Below, one piece after another: positions 8,634-16,159 of a stretch of DNA of 64,000 nucleotides (the first letter of the stretch is position 1; each line of letters starts with the position of its first letter). Source of the DNA: Clostridia bacterium (GTDB taxonomy: Bacteria > Bacillota > Clostridia > Oscillospirales > CAG-272); contig JAFQEJ010000053.1 of the NCBI GenBank assembly GCA_017399105.1, forward strand, positions 62,001 to 126,000, read 5' to 3'. The notes under the pieces were generated by a model. The model did no database searches and was not told the DNA's origin. It was given only the letters and a program-made list of their open reading frames with translations. The translations under genes and the position numbers were made by a program.

Positions 8634-9677
8634 GTGAGAGCAATAAAAAAAGTCATTACAATAACCGACGTAGCAAGTGCTGCCGGCGTTTCCACCGCGG
8701 CAGTCTGCAACGCATTGTCCGGAAAAGGAAGAATGCGTGAGGAAACGAGGAATCGCATTAAAGAAATTGCCAAGGAACTGAACTATCATCCCAATCGTGC
8801 AGCCAGCGCACTTGCGCGAAGAACAATCGTGATCGGTGTACTTCTTCCAGCTTGGCCAGCGGTGATTCAGTCACAGTTATACAGAGGTATAACCGACCGA
8901 TTTAATGAATACAAAGAACAAAATATTGAATGCAGAATCTGTTATTATAATCAGCAAACCTCCTACAGTGAATTGAGCAGCTTTCTGTATGAAAATCTTG
9001 ACGATCTTGACGGCATCATTATTGAATCAGGTAATGAGGTTGATGATCCGCAGGTATTCGAATTTATTGAAAAAATCAATCAAAAGGATATTCCTGTTGT
9101 ATCACTTGTCACATCTACTGATTATCTGAAATATGCGGCTGTTGTTACTTATAATGCAGAAATATCCGGAAAAATTGCCGCTCAATATTTTCAAATGATG
9201 AATCGAAATCGTGCAGTCGTAATAACGGGATTTAAAAATGCACCGATTCATATCAGAAACACAAAGGGATTCTTAAAAAGCCTGAGCAATACTGGCATTA
9301 CCTGCGTCGGTGTGTATGAAAATCAGGATCAAAACGAAATGTCATATAATCTGACACGAGAACTGTTGCTTCGTGATCCCGATATTGATGCGATTTTTCT
9401 TACCAATTATGCGGCTCCTGCAGTATGCAAATGCCTGACCGAAATGAATATTGCCAAACGTATTTCGGTGGTTGGAGTCGATATTTTTGATGAAATCGCT
9501 GATTGTATCCGTGACGGCAGCCTTGATATGACAATCTATCAGAATCAATATCAGAGCGCGGTTACCGCTGTTGATACAATGGTCGGTTTCTTTACATATG
9601 ACGCAAACCGCAATGTAACAGAAAAGCTTATCAAGCCGGAAATTGTAATTAAATCGAATCTGGATTGCTATATATAA
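8634..9677 (+). CDS. LacI/GalR family transcriptional regulator
   Basis: A 347-residue repressor starting at GTG 8634. Residues about 8-55 form the LacI helix-turn-helix and hinge: ITDVASAAGVSTAAVCNALS, then RIKEIAKELNYHPNRAASAL. The remaining part is a periplasmic-binding-protein-like effector domain beginning TIVIGVLLPAW, with the late segment VVGVDIFDEIADCIRDGSLDMT typical of the sugar-binding subclass. It lies between the large glycosidase lipoprotein and a second glycosidase-like gene, so it probably controls this local carbohydrate block. The effector is unknown. It has its own consensus promoter; the Shine-Dalgarno site (AAAGAAAG) is weak. Confidence 0.88.
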   Translation: MRAIKKVITITDVASAAGVSTAAVCNALSGKGRMREETRNRIKEIAKELNYHPNRAASALARRTIVIGVLLPAWPAVIQSQLYRGITDRFNEYKEQNIECRICYYNQQTSYSELSSFLYENLDDLDGIIIESGNEVDDPQVFEFIEKINQKDIPVVSLVTSTDYLKYAAVVTYNAEISGKIAAQYFQMMNRNRAVVITGFKNAPIHIRNTKGFLKSLSNTGITCVGVYENQDQNEMSYNLTRELLLRDPDIDAIFLTNYAAPAVCKCLTEMNIAKRISVVGVDIFDEIADCIRDGSLDMTIYQNQYQSAVTAVDTMVGFFTYDANRNVTEKLIKPEIVIKSNLDCYI

Positions 9678-9746
9678 GTTATGCTGTGTACGCCGGTTAT
9701 CGTTATATATTATAAAATATAAAAATGATAAGGAGTCAGAACCGAA

Positions 9747-10376
9747 ATGAAAGTATTACTCATCAACGGCAGCCCTCATGAATTTGGCTGTACATATACG
9801 GCACTTCGCGAGGTTGCCGACGCAATTGAGAGCCGGGAAATTGAAACAGAAATCATCAATCTCGGCATTAAACCGATCGACAGCTGCCACGGATGCGGTC
9901 TGTGCCATAAAAATCAACTTGGCGCATGCGTTTTCGATAACGATTGTGTGAACGATATTATCGATGCCGCCGCAGACGCTGATGGATTCATCTTTGGTAC
10001 GCCAGTTCATTATGCCGCTGCATCGGGAGCAATCACTGCCGCTCTGGGACGCTGTTTTTATGCCGGTGCCGCAAATTTTGCTTTTAAACCCGGAGCCGCT
10101 GTTGTGAGCTGCCGCCGCGGAGGAGCTTCTGCCGCTTTTGATCAGATCAACAAATTCTTCACCATCAATAACATGCCTATTGTCTCCTCCACCTACTGGA
10201 ATCAGGTTCACGGTAATACCCCCGAAGAGGTAAAGCAGGATCTTGAAGGACTTCACACCATGAAGGTATTGGGGCTTAACATGGCATGGATGCTGAAGTG
10301 CATAGAAGCGGGTAAGAGTGCGGGAATTGATCATCCTGACAACCTTGGAAAGGTGCGTACCAATTTTATTCGCTGA
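9747..10376 (+). CDS. Iron-sulfur flavoprotein / NAD(P)H-dependent FMN reductase
   Basis: A 209-residue flavodoxin-fold protein. It opens with the FMN phosphate-binding loop MKVLLINGSPHEFGCTYTAL. Cysteines 47, 50, 53 and 61 form the compact C-x2-C-x2-C-x7-C motif of archaeal and clostridial iron-sulfur flavoproteins (Isf), which hold a 4Fe-4S cluster beside FMN; another Cys (67) follows. The second flavin contact GTPVHYAAASG is near residues 88-98. Isf proteins carry single electrons between ferredoxin-like donors and various acceptors; the local partner is not evident. AAGGAG lies 10 bases before the ATG, and the next gene starts 12 bases after the stop, so they are probably cotranscribed. 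Confidence 0.82.
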   Translation: MKVLLINGSPHEFGCTYTALREVADAIESREIETEIINLGIKPIDSCHGCGLCHKNQLGACVFDNDCVNDIIDAAADADGFIFGTPVHYAAASGAITAALGRCFYAGAANFAFKPGAAVVSCRRGGASAAFDQINKFFTINNMPIVSSTYWNQVHGNTPEEVKQDLEGLHTMKVLGLNMAWMLKCIEAGKSAGIDHPDNLGKVRTNFIR

Positions 10377-10388
10377 AGGAGATACGCC

Positions 10389-12542
10389 ATGTTATCTTAT
10401 GAAAACCAATTCTATTCGTTAAAGCTGAACGAGCGAAGTCTGATCAGCTTCAGCCAAAATGGAGTTGAGCTTACATCTGAGCATAAGCTTCCGCTTTTTT
10501 CAATCCGATTGCTTGATCAAGATGGAAATGCTCAGCTCATCGATGCCAATACAGCAGAGACTGCACAGATTGACGGCAATGTTATTCACTACAGCGGATT
10601 TCAGGAGAAAGATCTTACCATAACCGTCACTATTGAAGCAAGTGAAGATTCACCTCAGGTGCAATTCGGAATTGCCCTTGAAAATCATTCCGATCTCGTC
10701 ATTGAGTATATTGATTTTCCGCAGATTCTTGTACCCAACAATCTGACAGGTGCAGGCGGTGATTATAAGCTGCTCTGGCCGTTCAATGAGGGTGTTATTA
10801 TCGAGAATCTCGAATACAGAGAGCGGTCTCCCTTCTCGTATATAGAACCGTCCTATCCCTCTCGCGGTACCTCCGGATTTTATCCCGGAATCGTCGAAGG
10901 ACAACTGATGGCGTATTACAACGGTACTAACGGATTATATCTTGCCGCACACGATAATACAGGTACACTGAAAGTTTGTGAGTGCTTCCGCTATGACAGT
11001 GATATCAAACTGCACTTCCGCGCCTACACAGGTTCTGATTTTGGCTGTGATTATTCCATGCCATATAAAATGGTACTTGCAGCTTTTTCGGGAGAATGGC
11101 AGGATGCCGCTGATATCTACCGCGATTGGTTCGAGGAAAATCACGCCTCAGATCTTATCAAAATCAGCGAGAACAAGGTACTGCCTGAGTGGTATGCAGA
11201 TTCTCCGATCATTGTAACCTATCCCGTACGCGGCAGACATGATACCGATGTCATGTCACCGAACGCATTATTTCCATATAAGAATGCCATGCCGCATATC
11301 GATCATTATTCCAATGCAACAGACAGCCGTATCATGGCGCTTCTCATGCATTGGGAAGGTACAGCTCCTTGGGCTCCCCCCTATGTGTGGCCTCCCTACG
11401 GCGGTGCAGAATCGCTCCGTGAATTTGCCGACCTTCTCCATGAAAAGAATCATCTGCTCGGTGTCTACTGCAGTGGACTTGGCTATACCGACCACAGCGG
11501 ATTGACCTTCTATATGCGCGGCGGACTGTACGCCCACGAAGGTTTGGAAAGATATATGTGTGCATCCCCAAAGGGAAATGTTGAAATGTCGCACATCTGC
11601 CGAGGTATCCGATATGGATATGATATCTGCCCCGCAACTGAATATGCCCACCAGACACTTGGTAAAGAAGTTGAAGGCATGGCAAGCGGTGATATCGATT
11701 ATGTGCAGATTCTTGACCAAAATCATGGCGGTCTTTCTACCATGTGCTACAGCCGCAATCACGGTCATGCTCCCGTCCCGGGAAAATGGCAGGTAGATGA
11801 GGTAAAAGCCCTTCTGTCGGAATTTGCGGATAAAGCGAAAGAGCAAGGAAAAAATATGCTTTTTGGCTGTGAAAGTGCAGCAGGCGAAGCTTTTATCCCC
11901 CAGCTTCTCTTCAGTGATAACCGTTATAATCTAAACTTTGTTATCGGTCGACCTGTTCCGTTATATGCCTACCTGTACCATTCCTATGTCAACAACTTCA
12001 TGGGAAATCAGGTCTGTGCAACCATGGCATTTGATCATGAACAGGATCCGCTGAATCTGAACTTCCGTATTGCTTATTCCTTCACCGCCGGCGATATGCT
12101 CACCGCTGTGATCAATCCCGAAGGAAAAATTATGTTCAACTGGGGAATGCAGCGCTCAGATAAGCTGCTGCCAGATCAGGAGAATATTTTAACCCTTCTC
12201 AGAAATACGAACCGTTGGAGAAGGAGTGATTTTAAAAAATATCTTCTTGAGGGACAGATGCTCAAGCCTATTCCAATCTGTGAATGCTCGACGATCACAT
12301 TTAGACTGGTCAACGGCAGAGATTATACAACAAAAATAATTCTCACCAGCCGTTGGCAAGCCAATGACCAGAGCATCGCACAGATTTTCACAAATTTCGA
12401 TGAAACTGAGCAGACATGCACCGTGCAGCTTGGTGATAAAAGTGCAAAACTTTATACATCGCCCATTGCAGAACCGATTCACTTGACAGGAACTGCCCGC
12501 ATTACAATCCCACCGCTCAGTGCAGTTATGTTAACCGAATAA
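10389..12542 (+). CDS. DUF6259-type glycoside-hydrolase-like protein
   Basis: A 717-residue protein without a signal peptide, hence probably cytoplasmic. The N-terminal third is beta-rich, as in the beta-sandwich heads of clan GH-D and related enzymes. The middle holds a barrel-like region with motifs such as LMHWEGTAPWAPPYVWPPYG, HLLGVYCSGLGYT, DYVQILDQNHGG and LLFGCESAAGEAF, which supply candidate catalytic acids (Asp in QILDQNHGG, Glu in GCESAAGE). The C-terminal part is another beta domain. The pattern resembles proteins annotated DUF6259, related to GH36/GH27-like barrels; the activity is not established. It follows the flavoprotein by 12 bases and ends at a convergent terminator. Confidence 0.65.
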   Translation: MLSYENQFYSLKLNERSLISFSQNGVELTSEHKLPLFSIRLLDQDGNAQLIDANTAETAQIDGNVIHYSGFQEKDLTITVTIEASEDSPQVQFGIALENHSDLVIEYIDFPQILVPNNLTGAGGDYKLLWPFNEGVIIENLEYRERSPFSYIEPSYPSRGTSGFYPGIVEGQLMAYYNGTNGLYLAAHDNTGTLKVCECFRYDSDIKLHFRAYTGSDFGCDYSMPYKMVLAAFSGEWQDAADIYRDWFEENHASDLIKISENKVLPEWYADSPIIVTYPVRGRHDTDVMSPNALFPYKNAMPHIDHYSNATDSRIMALLMHWEGTAPWAPPYVWPPYGGAESLREFADLLHEKNHLLGVYCSGLGYTDHSGLTFYMRGGLYAHEGLERYMCASPKGNVEMSHICRGIRYGYDICPATEYAHQTLGKEVEGMASGDIDYVQILDQNHGGLSTMCYSRNHGHAPVPGKWQVDEVKALLSEFADKAKEQGKNMLFGCESAAGEAFIPQLLFSDNRYNLNFVIGRPVPLYAYLYHSYVNNFMGNQVCATMAFDHEQDPLNLNFRIAYSFTAGDMLTAVINPEGKIMFNWGMQRSDKLLPDQENILTLLRNTNRWRRSDFKKYLLEGQMLKPIPICECSTITFRLVNGRDYTTKIILTSRWQANDQSIAQIFTNFDETEQTCTVQLGDKSAKLYTSPIAEPIHLTGTARITIPPLSAVMLTE

Positions 12543-12546
12543 GGAA

Positions 12547-12590
12547 TGAGGATGACAGCAGTAATATGCAGTCATCCTCAAATTTTATTT
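12547..12590. terminator. Convergent terminator between the DUF6259 gene and gatB
   Basis: Ten-base arms TGAGGATGAC (12547-12556) and GTCATCCTCA (12571-12580), followed on the plus strand by AATTTTATTTT. The T tract runs into the last codons of gatB, so it serves the plus strand best. Confidence 0.75.
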
Positions 12591-13994
12591 TAGAACATCA
12601 GCCAGTATCTCACTTACTTTAACAGCATTTGCACGTCCGGAGGTGCTGCGCATCACCGATCCCACAATCGCCTTCAGAGCAGCACTTTTTCCGGCTTTAT
12701 AATCATTTACAGATTTTTGATTACCTGCAATTGCCTCTTCAACAAACGGCATCAAAGCCTCGACAGAACTGATCTGTTCAAGATTTTCTTCTCTAATAAT
12801 ATCCTCCGGGGTTCTCTTATCACCATTCAGCAGGGAAGTAAGCAGCTTTTTGGCCGTATTACTGTTGATCCTCTCTTCACCGCTAAAATTGCATATCTGT
12901 GCTAACATTTCTGCATCCGGCAGGCAGGCGCACTCAGTAAGCTCAGATATCATTATATTTGCAAGAATTTTCGGATAATTTGTTTTACTTGCTGCAAATT
13001 CATAATATTCACAGCGTGAAGGATTTTCTGTCAGCAGCTCAGCATCGTATTTGGTCAGCCCATATTTCACCATAAGCATTTCTTTTTTTGCATCGGGCAG
13101 CATCGGAAGTTCGACTGCAATTTTTGAAATATAATCGTCACTTATCAGAAAAGCAGGTATGTCCGGTTCGGGAAAGAATCGGTATTCACCCGCATCTTCC
13201 TTTGGACGCATTGCGTAGGTTTTTCCGTCATTCTGATCAAACCGTCGGGTTTCAATAACAATTAACTCTCCGCGCTCAACTGCATCGACCTGCCTGCGAA
13301 ATTCGTATTCGATTGCTTCCGCAATAAAACGAAAGGAATTGATGTTTTTAAGCTCACATCGGTTTCCAAGCATTGAATCTCCCCGACGTCTGACCGACAA
13401 ATTCACATCGCACCGAAGCGAACCTTCCTGCATTTTTACATCCGAAACACCGGTATAGAGCAATATAGATCGCAGTGATTTTACATAGGTAACCGCCTCT
13501 TCCGCCGAGCGAATATCCGGTTCAGATACAATCTCAATCAGCGGCACACCACAACGATTGCAGTCAATCAATGTACCCGCATCGGCGTCATGAATCAGCT
13601 TTCCCGCATCCTCCTCAAGATGAATTCTCGTAATGCCGATCTTTTTCCTTTTGCCGGAGGACTCAATCTCCACGTACCCATTCTTACAGAGCGGTAAATC
13701 ATACTGTGAAATCTGATAAGCTTTTGGTAAATCCGGATAAAAATAGTTCTTTCGATCCATTCTTGTATAACGGTTGATATCGCAATTCAGAGCAAGCCCT
13801 GCTTTAATTGCATATTCTACAGCCTTTTTGTTCAGTGTTGGAAGCGCTCCGGGGAGCCCCATGCAAACAGGGCAGCACTGTGTATTTGGTTCTGCACCGA
13901 ATGCAGTTGAACAGGAACAAAAGATCTTTGTTTCGGTTTTTAACTCCACATGCACTTCAAGTCCAATCACCATTTCGTATACATCATAAACCAC
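12585..13994 (-). CDS. gatB: Aspartyl/glutamyl-tRNA(Asn/Gln) amidotransferase subunit B
   Basis: GatB (469 residues) activates the misacylated Glu-tRNA(Gln) or Asp-tRNA(Asn) by phosphorylation and receives ammonia from GatA. The kinase cradle begins with YEMVIGLEVHVELKT and contains FCSCSTAF with CCPVCMGLPG, the zinc-binding cysteines, then MDRKNYFYPDLPKAYQISQ. The C-terminal tail (AGKSAALKAIVGSVMRST) is the tRNA-binding YqeY-like domain. Start is GTG 13994, supported by GGAGGTG 7 bases upstream; the first internal ATG (residue 8) lacks such a site. The start overlaps the gatA stop by 11 bases. Third gene of gatC-gatA-gatB. Confidence 0.95.
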   Translation of the reverse strand: MVYDVYEMVIGLEVHVELKTETKIFCSCSTAFGAEPNTQCCPVCMGLPGALPTLNKKAVEYAIKAGLALNCDINRYTRMDRKNYFYPDLPKAYQISQYDLPLCKNGYVEIESSGKRKKIGITRIHLEEDAGKLIHDADAGTLIDCNRCGVPLIEIVSEPDIRSAEEAVTYVKSLRSILLYTGVSDVKMQEGSLRCDVNLSVRRRGDSMLGNRCELKNINSFRFIAEAIEYEFRRQVDAVERGELIVIETRRFDQNDGKTYAMRPKEDAGEYRFFPEPDIPAFLISDDYISKIAVELPMLPDAKKEMLMVKYGLTKYDAELLTENPSRCEYYEFAASKTNYPKILANIMISELTECACLPDAEMLAQICNFSGEERINSNTAKKLLTSLLNGDKRTPEDIIREENLEQISSVEALMPFVEEAIAGNQKSVNDYKAGKSAALKAIVGSVMRSTSGRANAVKVSEILADVLK

Positions 13995-15399
13995 AGTATT
14001 TCACCTCCCTTTCCAGCAGTTCCGCGACCGAATATATCAGGTTCTCAGAGAATGCAGCGCCAATCAACTGCGCACCGATCGGAAGTCCTGCGGCATTTTT
14101 TCCGACAGGCAGCGAAAGCGCAGGAAGGCCTGCAATGCTGGCAGGTACCGTGCAGATATCCTGGCGGTACATTGCAGTAGGATCATTCTTCATTTCACCG
14201 AAGCGAAAAGCAACGCCGGGAGTCGTTGGTGCCAAAATCAAATCATAACTTTTAAAAATGCGATCAAATGCATTAATAACCGCACGTTGGACGTGCTTTG
14301 CCCGTTTATAATAAGCATCGTGATAGCCTGTACTAAGTGCAAATGTTCCAAGCATAATGCGGCGTTTAACTTCTTCACCAAAGCCTTCACTCCGTGATTG
14401 AATCATCATATCATCAATGTCATCGAAGTTTTTTACGCGATAGCCGTACCGAACGCCATCGTAACGTGCCAGATTGGAGGATGCTTCTGCACTTGAAATG
14501 ATATAATAAGCTGAAAGCGCACTTTTTATCTCAGGTAACGAAAGAATATCAATTTGAGCTCCCAATCGCTCCAGCTTAGAAGCAGCTTTAATAATTTTTT
14601 CTTTCACATCAGCGGACGCGGAATCCATCAATTCAGATAAAACTGCAATCCTCAGACTGCTAATATCTATTGCATCTCTCTCGTACACACTCTCAGCAGT
14701 CGTGGAATCTCTCGCATCCTTTCCGCAAATGATATTAAAAATCAACCTGTTATCGCGAACTGTTCTTGTAATCGGTCCGATCTGATCTAAGGATGAAGCG
14801 AATGCCACAAGTCCATATCTTGAAACACTTCCATATGTGGGCTTCATACCGACCACCCCGCAGAAGGCGGCAGGCTGTCTGATCGATCCGCCCGTGTCTG
14901 ATGCAATCGCAAAAGGGGCTTCATAAGCTGCAACAGCAGCCGCTGCTCCCCCCGAGCTTCCTCCCGGCACCCTATCGTAGTCATATGGATTCCTTGTAAG
15001 CTTCAATGCAGAATTTTCAGTAGATGATCCCATACCGAATTCGTCCATATTTAATTTACCGAGCACAAATGATCCCGCAGATTTCAGTTTTTCAATAACA
15101 CTTGCATCATATGGCGGAACATATCCGTAAAGCATTTTTGAAGCACAAGTTGTAGTGATCCCCTTGGTGCAGATATTATCCTTAACGGCTACCGGTATGC
15201 CGGCAATATCGGACAGGGAAGTGTCAGCGTTTTTTGAAGCTTCAAGTGTGCCTTGATTACAAACAGTTATATATGCTCCAATCTCGCCATCCTTTTTTGC
15301 GATGCGCTGTAAATATGCTTCTGCAATTTCAATTGAGGTTATCTCATGTTTTTTTAAAGCTTCGCTGAGCTCAATAACCGATAATAATGTCAAATCCAT
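13984..15399 (-). CDS. gatA: Aspartyl/glutamyl-tRNA(Asn/Gln) amidotransferase subunit A
   Basis: GatA (471 residues) is the amidase subunit that frees ammonia from glutamine. The Ser-cisSer-Lys triad of the amidase-signature family is intact: Lys73 in GIPVAVKDNICTKG, cis-Ser148 in the loop GGSSGGAAAAV, and Ser172 in SDTGGSIRQPAAFCG. Length matches the family norm of about 480. It starts 9 bases after gatC and overlaps gatB by 11 bases, so subunit production is coupled. Confidence 0.96.
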   Translation of the reverse strand: MDLTLLSVIELSEALKKHEITSIEIAEAYLQRIAKKDGEIGAYITVCNQGTLEASKNADTSLSDIAGIPVAVKDNICTKGITTTCASKMLYGYVPPYDASVIEKLKSAGSFVLGKLNMDEFGMGSSTENSALKLTRNPYDYDRVPGGSSGGAAAAVAAYEAPFAIASDTGGSIRQPAAFCGVVGMKPTYGSVSRYGLVAFASSLDQIGPITRTVRDNRLIFNIICGKDARDSTTAESVYERDAIDISSLRIAVLSELMDSASADVKEKIIKAASKLERLGAQIDILSLPEIKSALSAYYIISSAEASSNLARYDGVRYGYRVKNFDDIDDMMIQSRSEGFGEEVKRRIMLGTFALSTGYHDAYYKRAKHVQRAVINAFDRIFKSYDLILAPTTPGVAFRFGEMKNDPTAMYRQDICTVPASIAGLPALSLPVGKNAAGLPIGAQLIGAAFSENLIYSVAELLEREVKYCGL

Positions 15400-15408
15400 C
15401 TTGTCACC

Positions 15409-15687
15409 TCAGTTTTCAATTACTTTCGGCACAGATATAAATCCATTTAACGAAGATGGAGCCTGCTTCAGTAATATATCAACGGATATTCCTGCGGATA
15501 TATGATCGTCGCGCAGTTTGTCAAGCTCCAATACATCAGACATATCATCGGCATCGACGAGTATCGGCAGCTCACCCGCAAAATCTAAAATTGATTCAAA
15601 ATTCTTTTCAAGAATTGCTGTTTCTTGATCATCGAAACTGAGTTTCGCAAGCGAAGCAATGTGTTTTATATCAATTCTTCTTTTCAT
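15409..15687 (-). CDS. gatC: Aspartyl/glutamyl-tRNA(Asn/Gln) amidotransferase subunit C
   Basis: GatC (92 residues) is the small subunit that wraps between GatA and GatB and stabilises the complex. The family pattern is visible: IDIKHIASLAKLSFDDQE at the start, then FESILDFAGELPILVDAD and LDKLRDDHI. It is the promoter-proximal gene of the operon. Its ribosome site (GAGGT) directly follows the T run of a terminator-like hairpin in the leader. Confidence 0.93.
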   Translation of the reverse strand: MKRRIDIKHIASLAKLSFDDQETAILEKNFESILDFAGELPILVDADDMSDVLELDKLRDDHISAGISVDILLKQAPSSLNGFISVPKVIEN

Positions 15688-15698
15688 ACTGACCTCAT

Positions 15699-15736
15699 AA
15701 AAAATCCTTTGCCCAACTCAAAATTTCAGGCAAAGG
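15699..15736 (-). terminator. Terminator-like hairpin in the gatC leader
   Basis: Read on the minus strand, CCTTTGCC and GGCAAAGG form an 8-bp stem, then comes A and a run of six T. The structure lies between the gatCAB promoter and the gatC ribosome site, so it should cut transcripts before the operon unless relieved. No T-box core sequence is visible. Confidence 0.6.
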
Positions 15737-15751
15737 GCTTGTATTGATTTT

Positions 15752-15781
15752 ATTGTATCATATCATAAATCTCTGTGTCAA
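15752..15781 (-). promoter_or_regulatory. Sigma-A promoter of gatCAB
   Basis: On the minus strand: TTGACA (15781-15776), an 18-base spacer and TACAAT (15757-15752). Transcription would begin near 15745, giving a leader of only about 58 bases. Confidence 0.75.
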
Positions 15782-15811
15782 GATATTTACAAATTATTAT
15801 AATAAATGGGA

Positions 15812-15840
15812 TTGACCGGTTTGAAAATATAGCATATAAT
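15812..15840 (+). promoter_or_regulatory. Sigma-A promoter of glmS
   Basis: TTGACC at 15812-15817, a 17-base spacer and TATAAT at 15835-15840. It faces away from the gatCAB promoter 31 bases upstream. The predicted transcript begins near 15847 with a leader of about 310 bases that contains the glmS ribozyme. Confidence 0.8.
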
Positions 15841-15871
15841 AATGATATCATACCAGAGAAAGGAGGATCGT

Positions 15872-15928
15872 TTGAATCAGAATTCGAAAGGAGTGATCGC
15901 ACCAATCATAAGATATCATAGCGCCTGA
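15872..15928 (+). CDS. Possible 18-codon leader ORF crossing the glmS ribozyme cleavage site
   Basis: AGGAGG (15861-15866), part of the longer AAAGGAGG, precedes TTG 15872 by 5 bases. From there an open frame of 18 codons (MNQNSKGVIAPIIRYHSA) ends at TGA 15926-15928. The ribozyme cleavage site lies between 15920 and 15921, inside the AGC codon for the second-last residue. The ORF is too short for codon statistics and could be chance; the strong Shine-Dalgarno match is the main support. No protein function is proposed. Confidence 0.35.
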   Translation: MNQNSKGVIAPIIRYHSA

Positions 15929-16110
15929 TCCGTCGATATTCGGCGGATGACGAGGATGGGGAGTATCGATAATTCGGCGGATGCCCCACGGTCTTTAAAA
16001 TAATAGAGGTCGAAAGACTGCGAGCAAAAACGGAAGTGATTCCGCAACAGAGGCGCAGTTAATGATTAAATACAACAACTACCGGGTGAGCATTTCGGAT
16101 AATGTCCCCG
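15920..16110 (+). ncRNA. glmS glucosamine-6-phosphate-activated ribozyme
   Basis: The leader matches the conserved core of the glmS self-cleaving ribozyme: the cleavage site A|GCGCC at 15920/15921, then GACGAGGATGGGG, TATCGATAATTCGGCGGA and TGCCCC, which form the P1/P2 double-pseudoknot core. Downstream lie a P3-like pairing (GGTCTTT with AAAGACTGC) and a P4-like hairpin (CGGAA-GTGA-TTCCG). The 3' limit is approximate. In known cases glucosamine 6-phosphate acts as the cofactor for cleavage, after which the glmS mRNA is degraded, giving product feedback. Its place 5' of glmS agrees. Confidence 0.95.
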
Positions 16111-16159
16111 AATCTGACAATTCCATATATGTTTCCCGGAACGAAAAGGAGAACATATT

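Noticed and set aside
15688-15781. T-box riboswitch upstream of gatC
   Set aside because: The leader from the predicted promoter is only about 58 bases and lacks the T-box sequence and specifier stem.
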